A stretch of 49,253 bases of DNA from Treponema sp. (GTDB lineage Bacteria > Spirochaetota > Spirochaetia > Treponematales > Breznakiellaceae), in NCBI GenBank assembly GCA_031282065.1, contig JAITEL010000074.1, positions 1-49,253 of the forward strand, written 5' to 3'. The position numbers were made by a program, and so were the translations under genes. Below the pieces are notes generated by a model. That model was not told where the DNA came from, did not search any database, and saw nothing but the letters and a program-made list of their open reading frames with translations. This document shows positions 16,761-25,995 of the stretch, one piece after another. Each line of letters opens with the position of its first letter. Position 1 is the stretch's first letter.

Positions 16761-17611
16761 TAGGCAAAGGGAAAGGGCACCCTAAAAGATGAAGCAATAC
16801 CCATGAATGCCAGGATACCCATGCCTGAAAAGCCGGCTAAGAACAGTACGCCCTGCTTCACATGAAAGCTGAAATCCTGCGGGGAGATGATGGCGTAGTA
16901 GTGCCAATTGATATGCGGTATGGAATCAATACTGCCCATAAAACTAAAAGACAGAACCGCAGCCAATCCCATACACACCAGGGAGGGATTGTCCGGGGTA
17001 TGCCATAGAGGCCTATCCCTTATTACGTCTAAAAGCATTGCCATAAAGAGAAAAACCGCTATGAGCGCCCCGGCAAAGAAATCCGCTGTCCCGTAATCAT
17101 ACACCGTGCTTTTTATCAGGGGAGGTATGGATACCTTCGGGGCCGGAGCGCTGCCTATGCGCGTCTGCATATAGGTATGTTTACGATACATGAGCACAAA
17201 AGAACACCCCCATGAGAAAACCGTACTTACCGGCACATAGATAAGGGCTTCTACCTGTATCACGCCCTTGAGGACAAGGAGGTTGAATAGGAAGAAGGGG
17301 AGCGTATTGCGTATTGCCCTTTTTACAAAAAACAGGGAACGAATGCTTCTCTGCATGAAACGGCTTTTTGCATACCTGATTAACGGCGGCAGGACAGGGT
17401 ACGCTTTCAATGAAACAAGCAATGTCGTAAAGAAAAGAACCGATAGCACGGTCATACATCTTTTCGTATCCAAATAGAGGAGGGCAGGTACCTCGGCGAT
17501 ACCAAAGGTGAGCGTGATGAGGAAGGTTCCCATACTTATGACCGGATACGATGTAAGCACACCGAGTATCCTTTTTATGGCTATGTTCATCCAAAACAAC
17601 CACAAAGACAT
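16760..17611 (-). CDS. Polytopic membrane protein of unknown function
   Basis: A 283-residue hydrophobic protein with about six to seven likely membrane helices, for example near residues 15-45, 50-75, 95-140, 180-205, 215-235 and 255-280. I do not recognise the family. No ATP-binding cassette, channel or transporter signature is visible, and neither neighbour suggests a function. The first ATG has no good ribosome-binding site (AAGGA lies 15 bases away); a second in-frame ATG at residue 8 is an alternative. The upstream region contains a 21-bp repeat array with TTGACC in three of its units. Confidence 0.65.
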   Translation of the reverse strand: MSLWLFWMNIAIKRILGVLTSYPVISMGTFLITLTFGIAEVPALLYLDTKRCMTVLSVLFFTTLLVSLKAYPVLPPLIRYAKSRFMQRSIRSLFFVKRAIRNTLPFFLFNLLVLKGVIQVEALIYVPVSTVFSWGCSFVLMYRKHTYMQTRIGSAPAPKVSIPPLIKSTVYDYGTADFFAGALIAVFLFMAMLLDVIRDRPLWHTPDNPSLVCMGLAAVLSFSFMGSIDSIPHINWHYYAIISPQDFSFHVKQGVLFLAGFSGMGILAFMGIASSFRVPFPFA

Positions 17612-17639
17612 GGGTTTGAGTCTATATCCTTATGGTTAT

Positions 17640-17723
17640 GAGGTAAAGCGTTTTTCTCAGGAGGTCAAGCGTTTTTCCCAGGAGGTCAAGCTTTTTTCTC
17701 AGGAGATCAAGCGTTTTTATTCC
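17640..17723. repeat. 21-bp tandem repeat array (four units)
   Basis: Four consecutive 21-bp units start at 17640, 17661, 17682 and 17703, each beginning gaggt or gagat, then (c/a)aagcgttttt. Read on the plus strand, units carry AGGAGGT-like bases; on the minus strand units two and three carry TTGACC, unit four TTGATC and unit one TTTACC, all resembling -35 boxes. The array lies between the divergent membrane-protein and PHP genes. In one plus frame it would encode the heptapeptide pattern FSQEVKR, but no convincing gene uses it. Confidence 0.93.
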
Positions 17724-17795
17724 GCCCTGGGGAGCAGGTCAAGCCCTTGTCGTATGATTTTCTATACAGTAATGCACTATACTTAACGGTGTACT

Positions 17796-18596
17796 ATGAC
17801 GTATTTATATGAAACCCATCTGCATACCAGCCAGGTAAGCGCCTGCGCCATTTCCCGGGGCCGGGAGTATATCCCCGCGTATAAGGCCCTGGGGTATGCA
17901 GGCATCATCGTAACGGATCACTTTGTTCATGGGAATTCCCGCTTAAGCCGGGGGCTGTCCTGGAAAGAGTGGGTGAACCACTTTTGCCGGGGCTATGAGG
18001 AGGCCCGGGAGGCAGGAAAGCAGCAGGCCCTGGATGTCTTCTTCGGCTGGGAGGAGACCTTTGACGGGGATGATTACCTGGTCTATGGGCTGGATAAAGG
18101 GTGGCTCCTGGAGCACCCCGAAGCTGCCCATTGGAACCGCCGGGAACAATACGAGACCGTGCAGTTTTACGGCGGCTGTGTGGTTCATGCCCATCCGTTC
18201 AGGCAGCATTATTATATCGACACCATTCATTTAGCGCCCCAGTGCGTGGATGCCGTGGAAGCGGCCAACGCGGGTAATGAGGAGGCCTCCTATGACGCCC
18301 TGGCCATGAGCTACGCCCGGGCCCTGGGGCTGCCGGTAACCGCAGGTACGGATATACATTCCGTAAGGCAGCTTCAGGGTCTTGCCTGTCCCTTTGGGGT
18401 GTATCTGGACAGGAAGATGAGCGGTATTGAAGACTATGTGGCGGCTATTAAGGGGAAGACCCTGGGGGGCTTGCAGATGAGTCCGGGCCGCTGCGCCTCT
18501 ACGGGGCATGAGAGGGTGAGCTTGCCGGTGGATATCCGGGATAAGGATGACCGGAGCACCGGGAGAGATCTCCTTGAGCTCTTGGGGAGCGGCTAG
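17796..18596 (+). CDS. PHP-domain metal-dependent phosphoesterase
   Basis: A 266-residue PHP-fold hydrolase. The metal-binding motifs are ETHLHTS (6-12), VTDHF (about 39-43), the acidic GWEET (about 85), HAHPFR (about 131) and GTDIHS (about 183-188), in the order of the PHP family. Related proteins hydrolyse phosphate esters of nucleotides or sugars; the substrate here is unknown. A TATACT box lies 12 bases before the ATG, giving a leader of only a few bases, with no clear ribosome-binding site. It stands alone between a repeat array and the convergent hcp gene. Confidence 0.88.
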   Translation: MTYLYETHLHTSQVSACAISRGREYIPAYKALGYAGIIVTDHFVHGNSRLSRGLSWKEWVNHFCRGYEEAREAGKQQALDVFFGWEETFDGDDYLVYGLDKGWLLEHPEAAHWNRREQYETVQFYGGCVVHAHPFRQHYYIDTIHLAPQCVDAVEAANAGNEEASYDALAMSYARALGLPVTAGTDIHSVRQLQGLACPFGVYLDRKMSGIEDYVAAIKGKTLGGLQMSPGRCASTGHERVSLPVDIRDKDDRSTGRDLLELLGSG

Positions 18597-18614
18597 ACGC
18601 CGCCCCCCGCGCTC

Positions 18615-20204
18615 CTAGGCCTGGGGGCCTGAGGTTTTCAGCAGCTTTGCCAGGTCTGCTGCCGGGCTGCTTATGGGGCTCAGCCCATACTGCTCCACCA
18701 GGTGCGTGAGTATCCGGGGAGAGACAAAGGCCGGGAGGCTGGGCCCCAGAAGGATATTGTGTACCCCTAAGGAAAGCAGGCTCAGGAGTATGCTTACCGC
18801 CTTTTGTTCATACCAGGAGAGAACCAGGGAAAGGGGCAGGGCATTGACCGAACAGCCAAAGGCTTGTGCCAGGGCTAGGCTTATCTCTATGGCTGCATAG
18901 GCGTCATTGCACTGGCCCAGGTCCAGGAGCCGAGGCAGGCCCCCTATCTCCCCCAGGTCCAGGTCGTTAAAACGGTACTTGCCGCAGCCCAGGGTGAGGA
19001 TCAGCGTATCCTTGGGGGTCTGTTTCACGAAGTCCCGGTAGTAGCTGCGGCCCGGCTTTGCCCCGTCGCAGCCGCCCACCAGGAAGAGGTGCCGTATGGT
19101 ACCGGCCTTGATGGCGGCTATGAGCGTGTCCGCAGCAGAAAACAGGGCCTCTCGGGCAAAACCCGTGAGGACCTGCGCGCCGGCGCGCAGGCCGCTGGGG
19201 ACGCGGTCTTCGGTATAGCCTTTGAGTTTCAGTGCCAGGGCTATGAGGGGGGCAAAATCCTTAGGTTCATCAATACGGCGCATCCCCGGATAGGCCACAG
19301 CAGCGGTGGTAAAGACCCTGTCCCGGTAACTGTCCTTCACGGGCATGAGACAATTCGAGGTGAACAGCAGAACTCCGGGGATGCCCTCGAATTCCTGCTG
19401 CTGGTTTTGCCAGGCAGTACCGAAATTACCTTTCAGGTGGGGATACCGGTTCAAGCCGGGGTAGGCGTGAGCCGGAAGCATTTCACCGTGGGTGTAGATA
19501 TGAACCCCCGTGCCCGCGCTCTGTTTCAAGAGGAGGCTCAGGTCCTTAAGGTCATGGCCGCTTATCACGATAAAGGGGCCTTTTTCCACGGTCCGGGACA
19601 CGGAACGCGGCTGGGGGTTTCCAAAGCACTCGGTATTGGCCTTGTCCAAAAGGGCCATAGCCTTGAGATTGATCTCGCCGGTTTCCCGTACCACAGACCA
19701 TAAGGCTTCCATTGGGTAGTCCTCCCTAGCCAGGGCATCCAGGGCCTTGTAGAGGAAGGCACTTATCGCCTCATCCCTATAGCCCAGCACTTGGGCATGG
19801 TAGCTGTAAGCCCCTATGCCCCGGATGCCGAAGAGGATAAGGGATTTAAGGGAGCGTATATCCTCCGGGGCCTGCCATATCCGGGAGAGATCAAAGCCTT
19901 CCTCCTGGGCAGCTTGGGCAAAGCGCCGGCTCCGCTCCTGCCGGATCCGGAGGATGAGCGTTTCTATGAAGGCATCATCAAAGGTAACATTGCTTAAGGT
20001 GCTAAAAAGCCCTTCCATAAGCAAGCGGTCGCTATCCGCGGAAGGGCCCTGCCCCAGGGCGAGCTGCCCCAAGCGAATGAGCTCGCCGGTGAGCCGGTCC
20101 TGTAAGTGGGCAGTCCCTTCCTGCTTCCCGCATACCCCCACGGAACTGACACAGCCCTTTCCGCCGGCGGTCTGTTCGCATTGAAAACAAAACATCTTTC
20201 CCAT
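18615..20204 (-). CDS. hcp: Hydroxylamine reductase (hybrid-cluster protein Hcp)
   Basis: A 529-residue iron-sulfur enzyme that reduces hydroxylamine to ammonia and is linked to NO detoxification in anaerobes. The N-terminal cysteines MFCFQCEQTAGGKGC...GVCGK (C6, C9, C18, C25) ligate the cubane cluster. Ligands expected for the hybrid cluster are visible in SGHDL, THGEMLPAH, TSNCLMP, LGCGKYRF, LGQCND and WYEQKAV. The ATG is preceded by GAGAGGAAAATC, a good ribosome-binding site. It is a single-gene unit with its own upstream region (20205-20339); no clear HcpR or FNR site was seen there. Confidence 0.96.
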   Translation of the reverse strand: MGKMFCFQCEQTAGGKGCVSSVGVCGKQEGTAHLQDRLTGELIRLGQLALGQGPSADSDRLLMEGLFSTLSNVTFDDAFIETLILRIRQERSRRFAQAAQEEGFDLSRIWQAPEDIRSLKSLILFGIRGIGAYSYHAQVLGYRDEAISAFLYKALDALAREDYPMEALWSVVRETGEINLKAMALLDKANTECFGNPQPRSVSRTVEKGPFIVISGHDLKDLSLLLKQSAGTGVHIYTHGEMLPAHAYPGLNRYPHLKGNFGTAWQNQQQEFEGIPGVLLFTSNCLMPVKDSYRDRVFTTAAVAYPGMRRIDEPKDFAPLIALALKLKGYTEDRVPSGLRAGAQVLTGFAREALFSAADTLIAAIKAGTIRHLFLVGGCDGAKPGRSYYRDFVKQTPKDTLILTLGCGKYRFNDLDLGEIGGLPRLLDLGQCNDAYAAIEISLALAQAFGCSVNALPLSLVLSWYEQKAVSILLSLLSLGVHNILLGPSLPAFVSPRILTHLVEQYGLSPISSPAADLAKLLKTSGPQA

Positions 20205-20339
20205 GATTTTCCTCTCTACCTATACACGATGTACCGGGACCCTATGGTTCCGGTTTGGTTCAGCCATTGGCTTGATTCAATAATAGGGTAAGAGGATACG
20301 CCGGTCGGTTGTTTTTATAACAAGGCAGGGAGGATACTG

Positions 20340-21605
20340 CTAATATTTGCGCAGTATCTCCAGGGGCCGTAGCTTCCCGGCCCGGCGTGCAGGAATCCAG
20401 GAAGCGAAGATGGAACTCAAGACCGTAAACACCCCGATAAGGGCCACCGCAGTCCAGTCAATAATGATGGGGATGCTTTCCAGATAGTACCCGGGGTCCA
20501 GGATTTTGACCGGCTCTTTATGGAAGACCTGGGAAAAGACGCTCAAGATCCCTTCCAAGCCATGGATGATACCGTTGATATTGGCCCCCAGGAGCAGCCC
20601 CAGCCCAATGCCTATGCTCCCCCCGGTTAAGCCGGTGAGCAAAGAGCCCCAGAGAAATATCCCGCTGGTGGCGGCAGGACTTGCCCCGGCAGACTTGAGC
20701 ACCGCAATATCCCGCTGCCGTTCAATCACCAGCATGGACGTGGCGGAAGATACGTTCACTGCCGCCACAAGCACAATGAGGGCCATGATAAAGAGCAAGA
20801 GTTGCCGGGTGGATTCGTAGGAACGGTACTGGGCTTGCTGGAGTTCCTTCCAGGTGTACACGCGGTACTCTCTTCCCAAGAGATCGTTCAAAAAGGGGGC
20901 CATAGCATCGGCCTTGCGGTAGGGGTCCTGCACCTTCACCATGAGGTAGGTGGAGGACAGGTCCGGGGAGAGTATGCGTTTGCCTGCTTCGTAGCTGATG
21001 ATACACCAGAGAGCATCCAATTCCCGGTATCCTGAGGATATGATCCCCCGCACCCGAAAGGGGCTCATCCGGGGTATGGTTCTCCCCGCGGCATCCAGCC
21101 GCACGGTCATAAGCCGGACCGTATCCCCAATGTCCGCCTTCAGGGACCGGGCCAAGGCTTCCCCTAAGAGGAGGTCCTCTTCAGAGGCAATCCTTGCCTC
21201 CCCTGCTACGGTAAGGAGGTAGGCCCGGCTTCCCGGATCCTCCCAGAAGGAGGGCTCTAGTGCCCGGATGCTAGCCCCGGTTTTCCCCTGTTTACCCACC
21301 AGCACCCCCAGGCCGTGTTGTTCCGCCCATACCCCCCGAACCCCTTCTATGGCCCCGATAAGGGGGGCGACGGCATCGAGCTTTGAGGTATTCCTAAAAT
21401 TATAGACCTGTATATGGCCGGTTCCCAGTTCTAGGTACCGGTCGGTGATCCCCCAGATCATGCCGTCTGCTACGATGAGGGTAACGATAATGGGAACAAG
21501 GCTTAAGGCTATCCCGGTTGCTGCCCCCCGCAAGTAACGGCCTCCCTCATGGGCTCGGCCCAAAAGGTAGCGCAGGGCAATGAAGAAAGGAGCCATGCTT
21601 CTCAT
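20340..21605 (-). CDS. lolE: Lipoprotein-releasing ABC permease (LolE-like)
   Basis: A 421-residue FtsX/MacB-type permease: one N-terminal helix (about 25-50), a large periplasmic domain (about 55-275), then three C-terminal helices, ending in SWIPARRAGKLRPLEILRKY, typical of the LolC/LolE family. With the ATPase LolD and the paralogue at 22308 it would extract lipoproteins from the inner membrane for delivery outward. It overlaps lolD by four bases and ends the operon. Confidence 0.88.
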   Translation of the reverse strand: MRSMAPFFIALRYLLGRAHEGGRYLRGAATGIALSLVPIIVTLIVADGMIWGITDRYLELGTGHIQVYNFRNTSKLDAVAPLIGAIEGVRGVWAEQHGLGVLVGKQGKTGASIRALEPSFWEDPGSRAYLLTVAGEARIASEEDLLLGEALARSLKADIGDTVRLMTVRLDAAGRTIPRMSPFRVRGIISSGYRELDALWCIISYEAGKRILSPDLSSTYLMVKVQDPYRKADAMAPFLNDLLGREYRVYTWKELQQAQYRSYESTRQLLLFIMALIVLVAAVNVSSATSMLVIERQRDIAVLKSAGASPAATSGIFLWGSLLTGLTGGSIGIGLGLLLGANINGIIHGLEGILSVFSQVFHKEPVKILDPGYYLESIPIIIDWTAVALIGVFTVLSSIFASWIPARRAGKLRPLEILRKY

Positions 21606-22315
21606 GGCTGCCGCTCCGCGTTCGGCTCCGGGGGCTGCGGCCCTATGAGCAGCCCTCCCTCAAGGGTGTACCGGTACAGGGCCCTTTGGGCCACGGTTTC
21701 ATCGTGGGTAACGACGATGAGGGTTTTGCCCCACTTCTCCGCTGCTCCGTAGAGCAGTTGTGCTACTGCGGCGCTGTTGTCCGGGTCCAAATTACCCGTG
21801 GGTTCATCTGCCAAAATCAGATCCGGATCGTTTACCAAGGACCGGGCCACGGCAACCCGCTGCCGCTCCCCTCCGGAAAGGGCTGCCGGGAAATGGTGAA
21901 GCCGGGCATCCAGGTGCACCTCTTCCAGCAGGAGCCGGGCTTTTTCCAGGGCCGCCTTTTTCTGCATCCCCGCCATATATGCCGGGAGCATCACGTTTTC
22001 CAGGGCGGTAAAGTCTTTTAAGAGGTAATGAAACTGGAAGATGAAGCCCACCTGGTCCCGGCGGTACCCCGAAAGACTGTTTTCTGAAAGACCGGTAATG
22101 TCCGTTCCCGCTACCGTGACAGAGCCTGCATCGCAGCGGTCAAGTCCGCCCAGAATATTAAGGAGGGTGCTCTTACCACTGCCGCTCTCGCCGCTCACCG
22201 CCACGGTACTTCCCGGAAGAACCTCAAAACTGATGCCCCGCAGTATATGCAGGGTTTCGGCGCCGGAGATAAAATCTTTTACCAGGTCCTTCACCACTAC
22301 CAAGAACTCACTCAT
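21602..22315 (-). CDS. lolD: Lipoprotein-releasing ABC transporter ATPase LolD
   Basis: A 237-residue ABC ATPase with Walker [10 protein letters not shown] (42-50), signature [15 protein letters not shown], Walker B LILADEP and the switch histidine in VVTHDE. The family-specific pattern [19 protein letters not shown] fits LolD/MacB-type ATPases. The frame is open 67 codons further upstream, but that stretch lies entirely within lolC; starting at the ATG of [13 protein letters not shown] gives the normal length and an eight-base overlap with the lolC stop. Confidence 0.93.
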   Translation of the reverse strand: MSEFLVVVKDLVKDFISGAETLHILRGISFEVLPGSTVAVSGESGSGKSTLLNILGGLDRCDAGSVTVAGTDITGLSENSLSGYRRDQVGFIFQFHYLLKDFTALENVMLPAYMAGMQKKAALEKARLLLEEVHLDARLHHFPAALSGGERQRVAVARSLVNDPDLILADEPTGNLDPDNSAAVAQLLYGAAEKWGKTLIVVTHDETVAQRALYRYTLEGGLLIGPQPPEPNAERQP

Positions 22316-23705
22316 AGCGTAACACCTCCGCGGGCCTTGTGCGGGAAACCTTTCCAGAAGCAAACCAGGCCGCCAACAAAGCAGATAAAAACCCAAACAG
22401 GTATATGAGCAAGACCTCATGGGGGATGATCCGGGAAGGAATCTCTTTAATATAGAAAATCGCCGGTGAAAAGATCGCAAACTCCCCCAGATCCGGGGAA
22501 TATCCCATGAAGACACCCACGAGGGAATTCAAGAGCCGCAGGATTCCATTAACCCCTGCTTCCAAGGCGCTGAAGCACCGGCTTATATACGCAGCAATCA
22601 AGAGCCCCAAGACCATGCCGAGCCCTGCTCCGGTAAAGCCGATGATGAAGCCGTCCCAGACAAATACCAGCCGAACCGCCCGGTCCCCGGCACCCAGGGC
22701 GCGGAACAAGCCTATCTCTTCCCGCCGTTCCAGGACCATCCGGCGCTGGGCCTGGAAGATGTTAAGCCCCACCACGATAAAGATGAGTCCCACCACCACA
22801 AACATGAGGAGTTTTTCCGTACGCAGGGCGCCGAAAAAGGCACGGTTATAGGATCGCCAGGTGCTCACCAGGGGCGCTGCTCCCGGAAGGGAGGCGGCCA
22901 AAACAGGGCGTATGAGTCCCACTGCCCGCGTATCCTGCCAGCGGTTTCTGAGCTTCACCCCTAAGAACAGGGCATCTGCTCCGAGGGCTTGGGCAGTATC
23001 CAGGTTGATAAAGCCCCAGCCCAGATCGTACTCATAGAAACCGGATCGAAAAATACCCCGTACCGTGAAGGAATCTGCCCCAGGAGCAGCTTCCTCAGGA
23101 GCTTCCCCTAAAAGGCCGGCTACGGAAACCACGGTAACATCGTCTCCCAGCTTTACAGAAAGACGGCGGGCTAGTTCTGCCCCCAGAAGTATGGAATCTT
23201 TACGGCTCAAGTCAAAGGAGCCGGCCTCAAACACCAGCTTCTCCGCCATACCCCGGTCCTGTTCCAGCACATCCTGAGGCAAGCCCCGGATAAGGGCCAC
23301 CTGGGGGCCTCCCCGGTTTCCCCGAATAAGCCCGTGAAATTCCCGCAAAGGGGTAACCGCCACTATCCCCGGAAGGCCGCGTATGAGGGGAATGGCCCCC
23401 TGCAAGGACGGAGGGCCCTGGGGTTCCGCTGCTTCACGAGCCGGTTCCTCTACCCTGATATGGTATGAAGCGATTTCCAGTATGCTTTCGATAAAACCCA
23501 GTTGAAACCCGTTCATTACCGCAAGGATTACCGTCAGGGCCAGGACCCCCGTGGCTATCCCTAAGACTGCAAGAACCGCCGATGGAGAATTCCGGCGCTT
23601 CCTGGAGACATACCGGGAGGCCACAAAGCCTATCCATCTTACCTGGGCTGCGGCGCCTCTTCCCTCCAGGCCTTTCTGTACTCGCGCAGTGCGTTTCACC
23701 TTCAT
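22308..23705 (-). CDS. lolC: Lipoprotein-releasing ABC permease (LolC-like)
   Basis: A 465-residue permease with the same topology as its neighbour lolE: one N-terminal helix (about 43-66, AVLAVLGIATGVLALTVILA), a large periplasmic domain and three C-terminal helices, ending [10 protein letters not shown]. The first ATG (23705) directly abuts the AAGGA ribosome-binding site, so the GTG two codons later (23699), six bases from it, may be the true start. The periplasmic domain contains a Pro/Glu-rich insert (PAREAAEPQGPPS). It is first in the lolCDE trio. Confidence 0.88.
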   Translation of the reverse strand: MKVKRTARVQKGLEGRGAAAQVRWIGFVASRYVSRKRRNSPSAVLAVLGIATGVLALTVILAVMNGFQLGFIESILEIASYHIRVEEPAREAAEPQGPPSLQGAIPLIRGLPGIVAVTPLREFHGLIRGNRGGPQVALIRGLPQDVLEQDRGMAEKLVFEAGSFDLSRKDSILLGAELARRLSVKLGDDVTVVSVAGLLGEAPEEAAPGADSFTVRGIFRSGFYEYDLGWGFINLDTAQALGADALFLGVKLRNRWQDTRAVGLIRPVLAASLPGAAPLVSTWRSYNRAFFGALRTEKLLMFVVVGLIFIVVGLNIFQAQRRMVLERREEIGLFRALGAGDRAVRLVFVWDGFIIGFTGAGLGMVLGLLIAAYISRCFSALEAGVNGILRLLNSLVGVFMGYSPDLGEFAIFSPAIFYIKEIPSRIIPHEVLLIYLFGFLSALLAAWFASGKVSRTRPAEVLRYE

Positions 23706-23781
23706 TCCTTGTTACATACCTACTAACGCAAAAACGTCAGTTTAATCACCTTTTCTCCGTTAAACGGCAGAATACCCCGTT

Positions 23782-23907
23782 CTTGCACAAGCACAACCCT
23801 GCCCTGTGCAAGCACAACCCATCCTTGCACAAGCACAACCCTGCCTTGTGCAAGCACAACCCTGCCTTGCGCACGATCAACCCGTTCTTGTGCACGATCA
23901 ACGCAGC
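23782..23907. repeat. 21-bp tandem repeat array (six units)
   Basis: Six contiguous 21-bp units start at 23782, 23803, 23824, 23845, 23866 and 23887. The core is cttgtgcaagcacaaccctg; the last two units diverge to gcacgatcaac. In the best unit TTGTGC and GCACAA form an inverted repeat around a central AA. The array fills most of the gap between the exported-protein gene and lolC. All three minus frames and some plus frames are open across it because 21 is divisible by three, giving apparent heptapeptide ORFs; none has a convincing start. Confidence 0.95.
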
Positions 23908-23912
23908 CTTAC

Positions 23913-25097
23913 TCAAGGACGGACCCGTTCTTCCGCTATTTTGCGGCCATCCTCCCAAAAAGCCCTGAGGATGAGCTTGCCGTTCATATAGAGCTCTTCG
24001 GTTTCCCGGCCCTGGTCCTTACGGACAAGCCGTTCCAAGACCCCGTTGAGGTAATTCCGTTCAAGGATGCGGTCCCCTGCTTCATCGTAGGTGTATTCAA
24101 TACGCCGCTCCTCTTCCCCGGATTTCCAGTCTACCGAGGCCAGGCGGTCCCCCTTCCAGGTATTGTGGATCTCCCTTACGATGGTTCCTGCCGCATCTTC
24201 GGTGATCTCCGTTACTATCCGTCCCCGCTCATCCGTGGTGTATACTACCCGGGTGCCGGCAGCAAGATCCACAGGGGTGCTCTCCATGAATTGCGAACCA
24301 TAGGCTGTACTGGGACTGACAAAGGCCTTTTTTTGTTCCTCTACCGCGGCTTGCAGGCCCAGATGGGGAAACTGCAGCCGGATTAACCCGTTTTCCGCAG
24401 CAAGTTCCTGATGATACACCCGCTCCACGCCTCGTAATGCCTGGGAACGGCTGTACCGGTAATAGTCGCTTAAGACCAGTTCAAGCGTTTCTTCACCCGC
24501 TCCCGATGATTCATCCTCTGATCCCTCAGCTGGGGCAGGGGTCTTGATGCGGGTTTCCGAGCGAATAAGCAGTCTTTGTCTATAGAAGTAAGCGGTGATG
24601 GTTTGTGTACCATCCTCTGCAAAGAGGTGTTCTTCCCTAAGCTGGCTGTTTCCCGTAAGCACCTCATAGATTTCAATAAACCCGGTAAACCGCTGCTGTT
24701 CAGATATGGGTTCCCCAGACTCTGCTTCCGGTACCAGGTCCCCCTCAGCTTCCTCAGCAGGCTCCGGCACCGGGGTACTCACCAGCGAGGAAACCACCAG
24801 CGTCTTCCCCTGCTCGTTTCTGAAGATCCATTGCCGCCGGGATTCCCGGCCGTCTTCATAGAGGGTGTGCAGCTCAATTCGGTATGAGGGCTGGTAATAG
24901 GCTTGTAAGGGTTCAGGAAGCTCCGGGGCAGTCATGAACTCCACGGAAAGGCCGTATTGGTTTCGTAAGGCCGCGCTGCGGGAGGGAATGAACTCTAAGA
25001 GCATTCCCGCAGCATTGGAGCGATACCAATCTGCCGGGGCTGCCTTGCCGGTCCAGATCATAAGGAAGACCAGGGCCAGTCCATACCCCTTAGGCAA
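23913..25097 (-). CDS. Predicted exported protein of unknown function
   Basis: About 394 residues. The proposed TTG start (25097), overlapping the end of ftsY by eight bases, yields [24 protein letters not shown], a good signal peptide with an APA cleavage site. The open frame extends further upstream, but only across ftsY. The middle contains two Glu/Pro-rich low-complexity linkers. The C-terminal 120 residues have repeated patterns such as RRIEYTYDEAGDRILERNYL and RETEELYMNGKLILRAFWED, resembling YD or MORN-like (YwqK-type) repeats. Location before lolCDE hints at an envelope role. Family not recognised. Confidence 0.65.
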   Translation of the reverse strand: MPKGYGLALVFLMIWTGKAAPADWYRSNAAGMLLEFIPSRSAALRNQYGLSVEFMTAPELPEPLQAYYQPSYRIELHTLYEDGRESRRQWIFRNEQGKTLVVSSLVSTPVPEPAEEAEGDLVPEAESGEPISEQQRFTGFIEIYEVLTGNSQLREEHLFAEDGTQTITAYFYRQRLLIRSETRIKTPAPAEGSEDESSGAGEETLELVLSDYYRYSRSQALRGVERVYHQELAAENGLIRLQFPHLGLQAAVEEQKKAFVSPSTAYGSQFMESTPVDLAAGTRVVYTTDERGRIVTEITEDAAGTIVREIHNTWKGDRLASVDWKSGEEERRIEYTYDEAGDRILERNYLNGVLERLVRKDQGRETEELYMNGKLILRAFWEDGRKIAEERVRP

Positions 25098-25968
25098 GAC
25101 CGACAAATTCCAGGGCATAGGTGTGGGGATCAAAGGGGTGTATATCCGGGTATTTTTCCCCGGTACCGATAAAAAGCACCGGAAGTTTGAGGTCCTCTGC
25201 CAAGGAAAAAACCACCCCTCCTTTCGCGCTGGAGTCGTATTTGGTGAGGATAAGCCCATCAAGGGAGACTGCTTGATGAAAAGTCGCAGCCTGAACCAGG
25301 GCATTCCTGCCGGTGGTAGCATCCAGAACCAGCCATTTGCGATACCGGGCCCCTTGAGCCTTGGATTCCACTACCCGATCTATCTTCTTTAATTCCTCCA
25401 CCAGCGCGGATTTGGTATGCATCCGGCCCGCGGTATCCGCAATGATAAGATCCCCTCCTCCTGAACGAGCTGCTTCAATGGCATCATAGATCACCGCGGC
25501 AGGATCGCCGCCATGTTTATGGGCCACGACCCGCACTCCCAGGCGCTCGCCGTGGATTTTAAGCTGGTCAATGGCAGCGGCCCGGAACGTATCTGCTGCC
25601 GCAAGGATCGGTTCTTTATGACAGGAACGATAGTGATCCGCCAATTTAGCTGCGGTAGTGGTTTTTCCCACCCCGTTCACCCCTAATAAGAGGATCACCT
25701 CTAAGGTACCTGCGGGTATATCCCCTGTGCCCCTTTCCGGCTCAAGGAGCAGTTCTTCCAGCAGTTGGGCTAAACTTTTCCGTACCCCTTCGGCGTCGCT
25801 GATCTTTTCTTTTTTACAGAGAGCCCGTAACGTATCTACGGTCTTGTAGGCCCCCGCAGCCCCAAAATCACCTTCTACCAGGAGATCCGTTAATTCTTCA
25901 AACAACGATTCGGAAACGACATGTTGGATACCAAAAAATTTTTTTAAACGCTGGGCAAAAGTCCCCAT
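25090..25968 (-). CDS. ftsY: SRP receptor GTPase FtsY
   Basis: The membrane docking partner of Ffh. Motifs are [15 protein letters not shown] (96-110, G1), [11 protein letters not shown] (G2), DTAGRMHT (G3), [11 protein letters not shown] (G4) and [14 protein letters not shown]. At 292 residues it consists of only the N and G domains; the acidic A domain of E. coli FtsY is absent, as in many bacteria. GGAGGGATC provides a strong ribosome-binding site. It lies in the grpE-lolE run, apart from ffh at 970. Confidence 0.96.
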   Translation of the reverse strand: MGTFAQRLKKFFGIQHVVSESLFEELTDLLVEGDFGAAGAYKTVDTLRALCKKEKISDAEGVRKSLAQLLEELLLEPERGTGDIPAGTLEVILLLGVNGVGKTTTAAKLADHYRSCHKEPILAAADTFRAAAIDQLKIHGERLGVRVVAHKHGGDPAAVIYDAIEAARSGGGDLIIADTAGRMHTKSALVEELKKIDRVVESKAQGARYRKWLVLDATTGRNALVQAATFHQAVSLDGLILTKYDSSAKGGVVFSLAEDLKLPVLFIGTGEKYPDIHPFDPHTYALEFVGLA

Positions 25969-25995
25969 GATCCCTCCCTATCCTTCTTCTTGCTT

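Noticed and set aside
20205-20339. HcpR or FNR binding site before hcp
   Set aside because: The bases near ttgattcaata are only half-symmetric and do not make a full consensus dyad.
23746-23958. Small minus-strand ORF reading through the 21-bp array as heptads
   Set aside because: Openness follows from the 21-bp period, the start would be a TTG inside the upstream gene and there is no ribosome-binding site; left as a repeat.
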